Origin: an uncultured Opitutaceae bacterium
GTDB lineage: Bacteria > Verrucomicrobiota > Verrucomicrobiia > Opitutales > Opitutaceae
DNA length: 43,308 nt
Assembly: GCA_937958045.1 (NCBI GenBank)
Contig: CALFXL010000054.1
Location: 1 to 43,308 of the forward strand
Reading direction: 5' to 3'
The notes beneath the pieces were generated by a model. It worked only from the letters and a program-made list of their open reading frames with translations. It was not told the DNA's origin and ran no database searches. The position numbers and the translations under genes are program-made. Shown here one piece after another: positions 24,799 through 32,883 of this stretch (the first letter of the stretch is position 1; the number at the start of each line of letters is the position of its first letter).

Positions 24799-25806
24799 TC
24801 AGCGGCCCTGGCGGAAGCGGTCGAAGAGGACCGCGCTCAGCAGGATCGCACCGCGGACCACGTATTGGAAAGCGATGTCGATGTTGAGGAGGTTCATCGC
24901 GTTTTCGACGATGCCCATGATGAACACGCCGGCGATGACGTAGCTCATGCGGCCGATGCCGCCGCTGAGCGACACGCCGCCGAGCACGCAGGCGGAGATG
25001 ATCGAGAGCTCGATGCCTTGCGCGGTTTTCGGATCGCCGATGCCCATGCGCGAGGCAAGCAACACGCCGGCGAGCGCGGCGACCGCGCCTTGCAGCACGA
25101 AGATGGTGATCTTCACGCGATCGACGGGGATGCCGGCGAGACGCGCGGCCTCTTCATTGCCGCCGATGGCGAGCGTGTTGCGACCGAAGGTGGTGCGCTG
25201 TAGTACAAAACCGAATACAGCGAAGAGCGCGAAGCAGATCCAGACCGGCGTGGTGATCTGGAAAAGAACGCCGCCGCGGTCGTTGTGGATGGTCGGATAA
25301 GCGGCGTTGGCCAGATCGAGAATGCCTTCGTGACTGATGCCGATGGAGCGGTAATCGGCGAAAACAAACGCGAGACCCTTCACCATCATCATCGTCGAAA
25401 GCGTGGTGATGAGGGGATTGATTTTGAATTTTGCGACGACGACGCCGTTGACCAAGCCGACGAGCGCGCCGAACGCCAGCGAGCCGCTGATGGCGAGCGG
25501 AAGACTGCCGGTGTCGCGCAGGATGAGCGCGCATAACACGCCGCCCGCGGGAATAATTGTGCCGACCGACAAATCGAAATTTCCCGACGCCAGACAGAAC
25601 AACATCGTCGTAGCGACGATGCCCACGGTGGAGACGGCGAGCAACACACTCGCGGCATTATTGGGCGTCGCGAAATTGGGAACGGTAAACGAGCAAGCGA
25701 TCACCAGCGCGGCGAGCACGAGCAACATGCCGGCGCGATCGAGAAACATGAAAACGGCGCGAGACTGTTGAGCGGAGGATGGTGACGAGCTGGCGGAGGC
25801 GGACAT
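24799..25806 (-). CDS. araH: L-arabinose ABC transporter permease
   Basis: This 335-residue inner-membrane permease of the ribose/xylose/arabinose (CUT2) class has about nine or ten hydrophobic helices, beginning with DRAGMLLVLAALVIACSFTV. The conserved FDLSVGTII stretch and the cytoplasmic coupling loop NEEAARLAGIPVDRVKI, which contacts the ATPase, are present. It forms the membrane channel with AraG and receives sugar from AraF. It follows araG after 97 bp, a gap containing a CACGGAG-type repeat (25844-25867). Substrate assignment rests on the neighbouring araF and araBA genes. Confidence 0.92.
   Translation of the reverse strand: MSASASSSPSSAQQSRAVFMFLDRAGMLLVLAALVIACSFTVPNFATPNNAASVLLAVSTVGIVATTMLFCLASGNFDLSVGTIIPAGGVLCALILRDTGSLPLAISGSLAFGALVGLVNGVVVAKFKINPLITTLSTMMMVKGLAFVFADYRSIGISHEGILDLANAAYPTIHNDRGGVLFQITTPVWICFALFAVFGFVLQRTTFGRNTLAIGGNEEAARLAGIPVDRVKITIFVLQGAVAALAGVLLASRMGIGDPKTAQGIELSIISACVLGGVSLSGGIGRMSYVIAGVFIMGIVENAMNLLNIDIAFQYVVRGAILLSAVLFDRFRQGR
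25200..25218. repeat. GTA-N13-TAC gapped palindrome, copy 9
   Basis: Sequence GTAGTA-CAAAACC-GAATAC inside araH, encoding VFGFVLQ with uncommon GTA and CTA codons. Confidence 0.5.
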
Positions 25807-25843
25807 GAGGCAGAGTGAAAAAAGAAGGGTGAAAAGCGACGTT

Positions 25844-25867
25844 CACCACGGAGCGCGGGGCGCGGAG
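25844..25867. repeat. CACGGAG-type periodic repeat between araG and araH
   Basis: Degenerate units CACCACGGAG, CGCGGGG and CGCGGAG fill part of the 97-bp gap. They resemble the CACAGAG and CACGAAA elements in other gaps of the arabinose genes. Confidence 0.4.
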
Positions 25868-25903
25868 TTTTGCGAAAATGAAAAATAGTCGGTGCTAAAG
25901 AGC

Positions 25904-27421
25904 TCAGGCGGCGGTGGAGGTTTCGACAGGGAGCGCGGCGGCGAGGATGCGTTCGGGTTCGAACTCGGCGCGGGTGAACTCGGCGGAGAGTCGTCCCTGG
26001 CGCATCACGAGCAAACGATCGGCGAGGCCGATGATTTCGGGCAGATCGCTCGAGACGACGAGCACGCTGACGCCTTCGCGCGCGAGTTTGAAAATGAGCT
26101 GGTAAATCTCGCTCTTCGCGCCGACGTCGATGCCGCGCGTGGGCTCGTCGAGCATGAGGACTTTGACGTCTTCGGAGAGCCAGCGGCCGAGGATGACCTT
26201 CTGCTGATTACCGCCGGAGAGATTTTTGATGAGCTGCTGCAGCGATGGAGTTTTGACGGCGAGCGAGCGGACTTGCTCGCTGGCGTTTTGTTGCTCCCAA
26301 CGCGTGTTGATGATGCCGCCGGGAAATACGTGGTGACGCCGCGCGGAGATGTTGCAGTTCTCCATGATCGAGAGGATCGGGAGAATGCCTTCTTTCTTAC
26401 GGTCTTCGGTGCAATAAACGAGGCCGGCGCGAATCGCGTCGGCGGGGCGCCGGATGCGCACGGGCGTGTCATGAATCGCGATGTCGCCGGCGGTCGCGGG
26501 CGTGGCGCCGAAAAGAAGTTTGAGCAGCTCGGTGCGTCCCGCGCCGATCAAACCGAAGAGGCCGAGGATCTCGCCCTGCGCGATTTTGAGCGAAACCGGC
26601 GAGTTGAGGCCGGGGCCGAAAAGACGATGCACGTCGAGTCCGACGCTGCCGTGCGGTCGCGGTTGATAACCGTACACGTCGATGATGTCGCGGCCGACCA
26701 TGTCTTTCACGAGCGCGTCGGGCGTGGTTTCGGAAAGCGATTCATAGGTGCGCACATGCGTGCCATCGCGCAGCACGGTGCACGCATCGCAGATGCGGAA
26801 GACTTCTTCCATACGATGCGTCACATAGAGGATCGCGCAGCCTTCGCGGCGGAGGTCGTTGATGACGCTGAAAAGTTTTTCGATCTCGCGCGCGGAGAGC
26901 GAGCTGGTGGGTTCGTCGAACGCGATGATCTTGGCGCCGCGTGTGAGCGCTTTTGCGATTTCGACCATCTGGCGTTGGCCGATCGGCAGGCGCGAGAGTT
27001 TCGTGTCGGGATCGATGTTCTCGCCGAGACGTTGGAGCTGACGGGCGGCGAGCGCGCGGAGTTGTTTGCGATCGATGATGCCGCCGCGCTGCGGCATGTG
27101 GCCGAGGTAAATGTTTTCCGCGACGGTCATCTCGGGCACGAGATGCAGCTCTTGATAAATGACCGCCACGCCCGCGGCCATCGCTGCGGACGTGGAGTGG
27201 AAAACATGTTCGCGTCCGCCGATGTGGAAACATCCCGAGGTCGGCAGATGCGCGCCGCTAAGCGCTTTGAGCAGCGTCGATTTGCCCGCGCCGTTTTCCC
27301 CCATCAACGCGTGCACCGTGCCTTCGCGAACGCCAAAACTCACACCGCGCAGGGCTTTCACGCCCGGATAGGTTTTAGTGATGGCGTCGAAAACGAGATA
27401 GGGCTGGGCGGCGTTGCTCAC
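25904..27421 (-). CDS. araG: L-arabinose ABC transporter ATPase (two nucleotide-binding domains)
   Basis: I place the start at the GTG at 27421, giving 505 residues, the usual AraG/RbsA length; the open frame runs further upstream but overlaps araF and is not family-like. The first domain has GENGAGKST (Walker A), LPIGQRQMVEIAKAL (signature) and IIAFDEPTSSLS (Walker B). The second has GLIGAGRTELL (degenerate Walker A), LSGGNQQK (signature) and LMLDEPTRGID (Walker B). This asymmetry, with one degenerate site, is normal for CUT2 sugar importers. It lies 61 bp after araF and 97 bp before araH. No good ribosome binding site precedes the GTG. Confidence 0.93.
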   Translation of the reverse strand: MSNAAQPYLVFDAITKTYPGVKALRGVSFGVREGTVHALMGENGAGKSTLLKALSGAHLPTSGCFHIGGREHVFHSTSAAMAAGVAVIYQELHLVPEMTVAENIYLGHMPQRGGIIDRKQLRALAARQLQRLGENIDPDTKLSRLPIGQRQMVEIAKALTRGAKIIAFDEPTSSLSAREIEKLFSVINDLRREGCAILYVTHRMEEVFRICDACTVLRDGTHVRTYESLSETTPDALVKDMVGRDIIDVYGYQPRPHGSVGLDVHRLFGPGLNSPVSLKIAQGEILGLFGLIGAGRTELLKLLFGATPATAGDIAIHDTPVRIRRPADAIRAGLVYCTEDRKKEGILPILSIMENCNISARRHHVFPGGIINTRWEQQNASEQVRSLAVKTPSLQQLIKNLSGGNQQKVILGRWLSEDVKVLMLDEPTRGIDVGAKSEIYQLIFKLAREGVSVLVVSSDLPEIIGLADRLLVMRQGRLSAEFTRAEFEPERILAAALPVETSTAA

Positions 27422-27482
27422 GGAGATCGGCGAAAGGAAAAACGAAACGACGAGGCGATAAAACGATCCTCTTGAAGAACGT

Positions 27483-28484
27483 TTACTCAAGGACGCCCGC
27501 TTCGCGCAGAACGTTCTCGTAGTTTTCGCGCGTGATGAGGGTGCCTTCTGTGCGCGTGTCGAGCGGCGGCTCGATGCCATCCTTGATCCATTTGTAGAGC
27601 ATCTCGGCGGAGATGTAACCTTCGTAGGGAGCGGAGACGAACATGGAGCCGTAGAACGGCGTGGGTTTGGCTTTGCGAAGTTCGTCGAGGCAGTCGGTGC
27701 CGTTGATGCCGATGCCGACGGCATTGTCGGCGGTGAAGCCGCGGTTTTCCATGGCGCGAACGGCGCCGAGCACGGCGGTGTCGTTCATGCCGAGGATGAG
27801 CCAGTTTTTGATCTGCGGGCGTTGCGTAAGAAGAATGTTGGCGGCGTCGAACGCGCCGGGGACATCGGTGGTTTTTTGCGGAGCGCGGAAGATGCGATCG
27901 TCGGGGAAACCGGCGGCCTTGAGCGCGGCGATGGAGCTCTCGGTGCGTTCGCGGGCGGTGTCGAGTTCGTCAAACGTGATCGCGCACACGGCGGTGTCTT
28001 CCATCGCCCAACCGCGGCGTTTGAATTCGGCGGCGAGCGCTTCGCCTTGTTGCGTGCCGATGCGGGTGGCGGACATGCCGACGTACGGAACATCGGTCAT
28101 GAGTTTGCCATCGCGCACAAATTGATCGTCCACGGTCACGACCTTGAGACCCTTTTGTTTCGCGCGATTGAGGATCGCGGGCCCGAGGCGAACGTCGGGC
28201 GTGCAGATCACAAAACCCTGCGCGCCGGAGACGGCGATGTTGTCGATCGTGGTGAGCGTTTTTTCGCCGTCGGTCACGCCGAGCTTGATCACTTCGAAGC
28301 CGTACTTTTCGCCGGCTTGATCGGCGCCTTTCCATTCTTGCTGGAACCACGGCTCCTCGGGCTGCTTCACGAGGAAAGCGATTTTGATTTTATCGGAAGC
28401 GCCGCCGGCGGATTCGCTTTTCTTGGAGCAACCGGCGACGAGGCAGAGGGCAAAAATGGGGAGGAAACAGCGGAGTAATTTCAT
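27483..28484 (-). CDS. araF: L-arabinose-binding lipoprotein of the ABC importer
   Basis: The 333-residue protein begins with a lipoprotein signal ending at Cys19 in LVAGCSKK, so it is membrane anchored rather than free in the periplasm as in E. coli. The mature sequence follows E. coli AraF closely by eye: FLVKQPEEPWFQQEW, GFEVIKL, DGEKTL, GFVICTPD, VTVDDQFV, ELDTARERT, GMNDTAVLG and GIGINGTD all have direct counterparts, including sugar-contacting residues. This makes arabinose the expected ligand with better support than usual for this family. It is the first gene of araFGHBA and is divergent from the LacI-family gene across 133 bp. Confidence 0.95.
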   Translation of the reverse strand: MKLLRCFLPIFALCLVAGCSKKSESAGGASDKIKIAFLVKQPEEPWFQQEWKGADQAGEKYGFEVIKLGVTDGEKTLTTIDNIAVSGAQGFVICTPDVRLGPAILNRAKQKGLKVVTVDDQFVRDGKLMTDVPYVGMSATRIGTQQGEALAAEFKRRGWAMEDTAVCAITFDELDTARERTESSIAALKAAGFPDDRIFRAPQKTTDVPGAFDAANILLTQRPQIKNWLILGMNDTAVLGAVRAMENRGFTADNAVGIGINGTDCLDELRKAKPTPFYGSMFVSAPYEGYISAEMLYKWIKDGIEPPLDTRTEGTLITRENYENVLREAGVLE

Positions 28485-28617
28485 GGGCTAAAGGGCAGTG
28501 AAGGGAAATGGGGACCACGAGCAAAGAGGTCCGTTGCTCGCCCGTAAAGGATGCAGGAACAATTTTTGCGGACCTTTCGCGCTGGAAATATCATCCGTTC
28601 CTTGACAGTACAGGAGC
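28485..28617. promoter_or_regulatory. Divergent control region between araF and the lacI-type gene
   Basis: This 133-bp gap must hold the arabinose operon promoter and its operators. An inverted repeat with arms CGAGCAA/TTGCTCG and a 9-nt spacer lies at 28518-28540. A weaker palindrome around TTTCGCGCTGGAAA (about 28575-28588) has the central CG typical of LacI-family sites. CTTGACAGTA lies at 28601-28610. I cannot decide which is the true operator. Confidence 0.5.
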
Positions 28618-29679
28618 ATGACACGCGTCACGATGGCGATCATCGCCGAGAAGGCCGGCGTATCCAAAAACACCGTTTCGCTCGCACTGCGCCACGATCC
28701 GCAGATCCCTCCGGAGACACGGAAGCGCATCGCGAAGATCGCGAAGGCCATGGGCTACACGAAGAACCCCGTGGTCGCGCAGTTGATGACGGAGCTGCGC
28801 AAGGCGCATCCGGCGGGGTACCGGCGTACGTTGGCGCTGCTCAATGCGAATCTCGATCCGCGTGCGTTCAAGGCGCATCCGACCGTGCCGGTGTATGTAT
28901 CCGGTTGCCGGAGACGCGCGGAGTTTCACGGCTACAAGCTCGACGAGTTTTGGCTGCACGATCCCGAACTCAATGGCGAGCGACTCGACCGCATCTTAAA
29001 AGCGCGCGGAATCCGCGGCGCGTTGGTGGTCGGTTTGATGAAGGAAAACCAGCTGCCCGAGCGCTTCGCGACGATCTGGCAAAACCACGCCTGCGTCGTC
29101 ACCGGCGTACGCACGCGGAATCCAACGCTGCCGTTTTGCTGCGTGGATCATCATGCGCTCGTGCTGCAAGCGATGGAGCAGGTGCGCGCGCTCGGCTACG
29201 AACGTCCGGCGCTCGTCGTGGACGATCATATCGATCGGCTGGTGGACGGACGTTTCAGCTCCGCGATGTGGGTGGGGCAGCAGGCGTTGCCGGCGAAGAA
29301 TCGCGTGCCGGGATTTTATTCCGTCGAAGAAGCGCGCAAAGATCCGTCGATTTTCGAAAAATGGCTCAAGGCGCATCGGCCCGATGTGATTTTCACGCTC
29401 TACAATGTCGTGAAAACATGGGTCGAAGGACTCGGCCTGAAAGTCCCGCGCGATATCGGCCTTGTGCAACTCGAGCGTCGCGCCGACAGCAAGGACTGGG
29501 CGGGCATCGATCAGCACAACGATCTGACCGGTGAAAGCGCCGTGGATATGCTTGTCGGCATGGTGCACAACAACGAGATCGGCCTGCCGGCCTTTCCGCG
29601 TGCCACGCTGGTCGGCGGTTCGTGGGTCAACGGCGCGACGGTGCGCACGATCACGGAGAAGGCTGCGGTGAAGGCTTGA
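28618..29679 (+). CDS. LacI/GalR-family transcriptional regulator, probable arabinose operon repressor
   Basis: The 353-residue protein starts with a LacI-type helix-turn-helix and hinge helix (about 4-60: MAIIAEKAGVSKNTVSLALR) followed by a periplasmic-binding-protein-like effector domain (GALVVGLM, CCVDHHALVLQAMEQV, RPALVVDD). AGGAG sits only 1 bp before the annotated ATG, so the start may be misplaced; ATG at 28633 would cut into the DNA-binding domain. It is divergent from araF, the usual position for an autoregulated local repressor. Control of the arabinose genes by a LacI-type protein instead of AraC or AraR is inferred from position. The effector could be arabinose or a phosphorylated pathway intermediate. 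Confidence 0.88.
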   Translation: MTRVTMAIIAEKAGVSKNTVSLALRHDPQIPPETRKRIAKIAKAMGYTKNPVVAQLMTELRKAHPAGYRRTLALLNANLDPRAFKAHPTVPVYVSGCRRRAEFHGYKLDEFWLHDPELNGERLDRILKARGIRGALVVGLMKENQLPERFATIWQNHACVVTGVRTRNPTLPFCCVDHHALVLQAMEQVRALGYERPALVVDDHIDRLVDGRFSSAMWVGQQALPAKNRVPGFYSVEEARKDPSIFEKWLKAHRPDVIFTLYNVVKTWVEGLGLKVPRDIGLVQLERRADSKDWAGIDQHNDLTGESAVDMLVGMVHNNEIGLPAFPRATLVGGSWVNGATVRTITEKAAVKA

Positions 29680-29740
29680 GCGCGGTTGTAAGGATGTGGA
29701 CGCGGCCGGTCGCTGAACAATGTGCCGGTGGGACGTGCGT

Positions 29741-29759
29741 GTATTCAGAGAATAACTAC
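29741..29759. repeat. GTA-N13-TAC gapped palindrome, copy 10 (intergenic)
   Basis: Sequence GTATTC-AGAGAAT-AACTAC, 60 bp after the LacI-family gene. It is one of only two copies outside a gene. Confidence 0.5.
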
Positions 29760-29781
29760 AACGCGTTTCGTCTCGCGCCTG

Positions 29782-29810
29782 CGCGGCAGGGATGATGCTC
29801 CGCATTGTCC
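29782..29810 (-). repeat. GGAC(N)2TGC hairpin repeat, copy C
   Basis: Read on the minus strand: arms GGACAATGC and GCATCATCC with loop GGA, then CTGCCGCG. It differs from copy B at one base over 29. Confidence 0.7.
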
Positions 29811-29862
29811 GTCTGCGACATGGATCAAGCGTTGAGCTCGATCGCGGGCTGCGGGCTTAGGT

Positions 29863-29888
29863 GGACGATGCAGAGCATCGTCCCTACC
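29863..29888 (+). repeat. GGAC(N)2TGC hairpin repeat, copy D
   Basis: Perfect arms GGACGATGC and GCATCGTCC with loop AGA, followed by CTACC. It lies in the 259-bp gap between the convergent LacI-family and RRM genes. Apart from copies C and D, the palindrome at 29741 and the hairpin at 29908, I see nothing else in that gap. Confidence 0.7.
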
Positions 29889-29907
29889 TGAAACGTCCGG
29901 GACAAGT

Positions 29908-29933
29908 GCGCGGCGTTTCTTAGAAAGCCGCGC
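29908..29933. terminator. Strong hairpin after the RRM gene
   Basis: Arms GCGCGGC-TTTCT and AGAAA-GCCGCGC pair over 12 bp with one bulged G, five bases past the RRM stop codon. No T tract is present, so it may act as a 3' stabiliser or a weak bidirectional terminator. Confidence 0.5.
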
Positions 29934-29938
29934 CTGGC

Positions 29939-30280
29939 TCAGCGACGATAGTTGCGCTCATTACGCGGACTGCCGCGTCCGCCGGAACTGCGACGATCTC
30001 CGCCGGCAAATTCGCGCGGGGCGGGGCGTTCTTCGCGCGGACGAGCTTCATTGATCATGAGCGGGCGTCCGCCGAAATCGTTCCCATTGAATTGTTCGAT
30101 CACACGTTGGGCATCGGCGGGGGTGGCCATCGTGACGAAGGCAAATCCGCGCGAGCGGCCGGTGAATTTATCGAAGACCAGATCCACAGCTGTCACGGTG
30201 CCGGCCTGATTAAAGCGCTCTTCCAATTCCTGCGCAGTCGTGGCGAACGGCAGGTTACCGACATAGAGCTTGCTACTCAT
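29939..30280 (-). CDS. RRM-domain RNA-binding protein
   Basis: This 113-residue protein has a single RNA recognition motif (about 3-80) with RNP2 (KLYVGNL, 4-10) and RNP1 (RGFAFVTM, 44-51), followed by a basic, Gly/Arg/Ser-rich tail (RRSSGGRGSPRNERNYRR). It resembles the glycine-rich Rbp proteins of cyanobacteria and many other bacteria, often tied to cold adaptation or mRNA localisation. The start at 30280 matches the conserved MSSKLYVGNLPF beginning. It stands alone between two intergenic regions; the 185 bp upstream show no promoter I can name with confidence. Confidence 0.93.
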   Translation of the reverse strand: MSSKLYVGNLPFATTAQELEERFNQAGTVTAVDLVFDKFTGRSRGFAFVTMATPADAQRVIEQFNGNDFGGRPLMINEARPREERPAPREFAGGDRRSSGGRGSPRNERNYRR

Positions 30281-30465
30281 GATACGTTTTGGGGGCTCCG
30301 ATTTTTCGCCGTTCCCGTCCATCGAGTTTCAAATCATCACTGAACTTTCTTCCCGCTCATGACGATCTACCGTCCGAAAAATACGTGAGACGGGCGCACC
30401 GTGGCCGGCTGCCTGTGCCGGTGCAAGTGCGGAAACTGCCGGAATTCGGGACGCGCGATTTTGTG

Positions 30466-31716
30466 TTATATACGTGGCGTGGGCGGAGTTGGGCGCCCGT
30501 AGGTCAGGTTGAAAAGCGGCGTGCACATGAGCGTGGTGACGATCGCCATCACCACCATGATCGAGAAGAACGCCGGCGTAATCACCCCGCGCTCGAGCCC
30601 GATGTTGAGGATGATCAATTCCATGAGTCCGCGAGCGTTCATGAGCATGCCGATGCCCATGGCTTCGCGATGGGATTCTCCTTTGAAGCGCGCGGCTGCG
30701 TAGCAGGCGCCCCATTTGCCCAGGATGGCGACCGCAAGCACGACAAACGTCACGAGCCACAGCGAGCCGCTGGCGGCGACGATGTCCATGCGGGTGTTGA
30801 GGCCGGAATAAATGAAGAACAACGGCAAGAAGAGCAGTGTCGTGATCGGCTCGATGGTCGTGACGAGTTGTTCGCTGAACTTTCCCCGCGGCACCGCGGC
30901 TCCGAGGAAAAAGGCACCGAAAACCGCATAGAGGCCGATTTTGTCGGTGAACCACGCGGCCCCCATCAGGAGCACCAACATCGTGCCGAGCATCGCGCGG
31001 CCGTCTTCGGCGCTTTTTTCCGCACGACGCGCGATCGCCGCGAGCACTGGGCGGCCGATCGTCGACAACGCCAGGACAAACAGCGCGCCGCCGCCCACCG
31101 CATAGGCCGCCAGCATGAAATCGCCCGACAATCCCGCGAGCACGAGCGCCAGCACGCACCACGCGGCGGCATCGTCGATCGCACCGGCTGCGAGCGCGAG
31201 CGCGCCGGCGGTGGTGTGGGACAGTTTTCGTTCAAAGATGATGCGCGCCAGCATCGGGAACGCCGTGATCGCCATGGCCGCACCGAGGAAAGGCGCCGCG
31301 GCGATCAGCGAAATGCCTTCGTGGAAAAACCGCCCGTCACGCCAAAGCCAGATCGCCACCACGCAGCCCATGGCAAAAGGCGCCAAGATGCCCGACAGCG
31401 AAATGGTCAACGCGCTCGCGATGCGCGTGCGCACGAGGTCGAGGCGGAACTCGAGCCCGACCACAAACATGTATAGCGCGAGGCCCACTTGTGCGCCGGA
31501 GAATAAAATCGGTTTCGATGCCGCCGGGAAAAGCGCGGCCTGCCATTCGGGAAAAAACAGGCCGAACAAGGACGGGCCCATCAAGACACCCGCGATCATT
31601 TCTCCCACGACAGGCGGTTGCCCGACGCTCATGGCCAACCGGCTCACCAGGCGGCAAACGCCCAGAATTACCACCAATTGAAGAAAGAACTGCACCGACA
31701 GCTCGAAGGGCGTCAT
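30466..31716 (-). CDS. CPA2-family cation/proton antiporter (Kef/NapA type)
   Basis: This 416-residue membrane protein has about 11-12 hydrophobic helices. PPVVGEMIAGVLMGPS near the N-terminus and GALALAAGAIDDAAAWCVLAL in the middle, with the paired aspartates of the ion-binding helix, place it in the monovalent cation/proton antiporter-2 family that exchanges Na+ or K+ for protons. There is no C-terminal RCK/TrkA domain, unlike KefB and KefC, so nucleotide gating is not expected. It is transcribed leftward, and its start is 195 bp from the divergent chorismatase start. No functional link to its neighbours is evident. Confidence 0.9.
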   Translation of the reverse strand: MTPFELSVQFFLQLVVILGVCRLVSRLAMSVGQPPVVGEMIAGVLMGPSLFGLFFPEWQAALFPAASKPILFSGAQVGLALYMFVVGLEFRLDLVRTRIASALTISLSGILAPFAMGCVVAIWLWRDGRFFHEGISLIAAAPFLGAAMAITAFPMLARIIFERKLSHTTAGALALAAGAIDDAAAWCVLALVLAGLSGDFMLAAYAVGGGALFVLALSTIGRPVLAAIARRAEKSAEDGRAMLGTMLVLLMGAAWFTDKIGLYAVFGAFFLGAAVPRGKFSEQLVTTIEPITTLLFLPLFFIYSGLNTRMDIVAASGSLWLVTFVVLAVAILGKWGACYAAARFKGESHREAMGIGMLMNARGLMELIILNIGLERGVITPAFFSIMVVMAIVTTLMCTPLFNLTYGRPTPPTPRI

Positions 31717-31911
31717 AGGAAAGGGCTGGCCACTTCGGTTCAGCGGCGGGCGAGGAGCAAGCGGGAATTTGAGACGCCGCCTTCGCCGCGACTTATCACT
31801 TGAGGGGAGGGCGGCATCTTTGTTTTGTGCGCAGCTACAACTAATCTGCGGAATGAATCACGCCTCCATCGCCAGTGCCGACCGGTCGCTCTCAGCTCGA
31901 GGGTGCGCTGC

Positions 31912-32862
31912 ATGAGCACGGACGCATCTGCCACAGGACCGGTTGTCCTGCACATCGCTTTCGGAGACTCCGCCTTGCAGCCACCCGCGGGCGGACGTGA
32001 CGCGGCGCGCATCCGTCTCGATTTGCCCTGCCTCGCCGGGCAAGCGGAGGAAACGATTTTCGATGGACTGCAACCGCTGCCGACGATCGACGGCGTAACG
32101 CTTTTTCAACGTGGCGATTTGCTCGTCGGGCATGCGCAGGAGCCTTTTGACGAAGCCACGGTCGAAGCCGCTTCGCGACGTTTATACGATCGTGTGCTCA
32201 AAGCATGTAATAGACGGCGGTTGTATCGGGCGTGGAACTACGTGCCGCGGATCAACGCGTACAAGGACGGCCTTGAGCACTATCGTGCGTTCTGCAAAGG
32301 ACGATCGCTCGCGTTTGAAGCGAGTCACGGTGCCGGCTACGAGGTACGATTGCCCGCGGCGTCGGCGGTGGGCAGCGACGGACGAACGCTCGATGTGGTT
32401 TTTGCGGCCGGCCTCAAAACCCCGCGGCATGTGGAAAATCCCGAACAGGTGCCGGCGTATCGTTATCCGCGCGAATACGGGCCGCGCTCTCCGAGTTTTT
32501 CTCGAGCCACCGCAGTGGTCGAGGGCGGACGCGAATGGATTTTTGTCTCGGGCACGGCCTCGATCAAAGGTCACGCGACGGTTGGCGTCGGCTCGCTGCG
32601 CGAACAAATCGACTGCACGCTCGATAATCTTCGTCTCATCTCGCTCAACAGCGGCGCGGGCGAATCGCTCGGCCGCGGCACGCCCGGTCCGGCGTGGGAA
32701 CGGCATTTCAAAATTTATCTGCGGCGCGCCGACGATCTGGCGCGCGCGAGAGAATTGCTCGAACGCATATTGGTTTTCCCGGGCGATCATGTCACCTGGT
32801 TGCGCAGCGATATCTGCCGCGCGGAGCTCGACATCGAAATCGAAGCGACGCTCGTCCGCTGA
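31912..32862 (+). CDS. Chorismatase-family enzyme (FkbO/Hyg5/XanB2-like)
   Basis: The start at 31912 has GAGGG 8 bp upstream and gives 316 residues; a TTG at 31825 would add an unlikely N-terminus. The family cleaves chorismate to pyruvate plus a dihydrodiol (FkbO type), 3-hydroxybenzoate (Hyg5 type), or 3- and 4-hydroxybenzoate (XanB2 type). Family landmarks are RAWNYVPRINAY (107-118), EHYRAFCKGRSLAFEASHG, ENPEQVPAYRYP, YGPRSPSFSRA, FVSGTASIKGHAT and the C-terminal SDICRAELDIEIEA. I cannot fix the product type by eye. It converges, 21 bp apart, on an adenylating ligase gene, and the obvious reading is that it supplies an aryl starter acid to that ligase, as XanB2 does for xanthomonadin. Confidence 0.88.
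   Translation: MSTDASATGPVVLHIAFGDSALQPPAGGRDAARIRLDLPCLAGQAEETIFDGLQPLPTIDGVTLFQRGDLLVGHAQEPFDEATVEAASRRLYDRVLKACNRRRLYRAWNYVPRINAYKDGLEHYRAFCKGRSLAFEASHGAGYEVRLPAASAVGSDGRTLDVVFAAGLKTPRHVENPEQVPAYRYPREYGPRSPSFSRATAVVEGGREWIFVSGTASIKGHATVGVGSLREQIDCTLDNLRLISLNSGAGESLGRGTPGPAWERHFKIYLRRADDLARARELLERILVFPGDHVTWLRSDICRAELDIEIEATLVR
32223..32241. repeat. GTA-N13-TAC gapped palindrome, copy 11 (weak)
   Basis: Sequence GTATCG-GGCGTGG-AACTAC inside the chorismatase gene. It encodes a conserved family stretch (YRAWNY), so chance is plausible. Confidence 0.3.
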
Positions 32863-32883
32863 GGCGGCGCGCAAACAGGTGAA

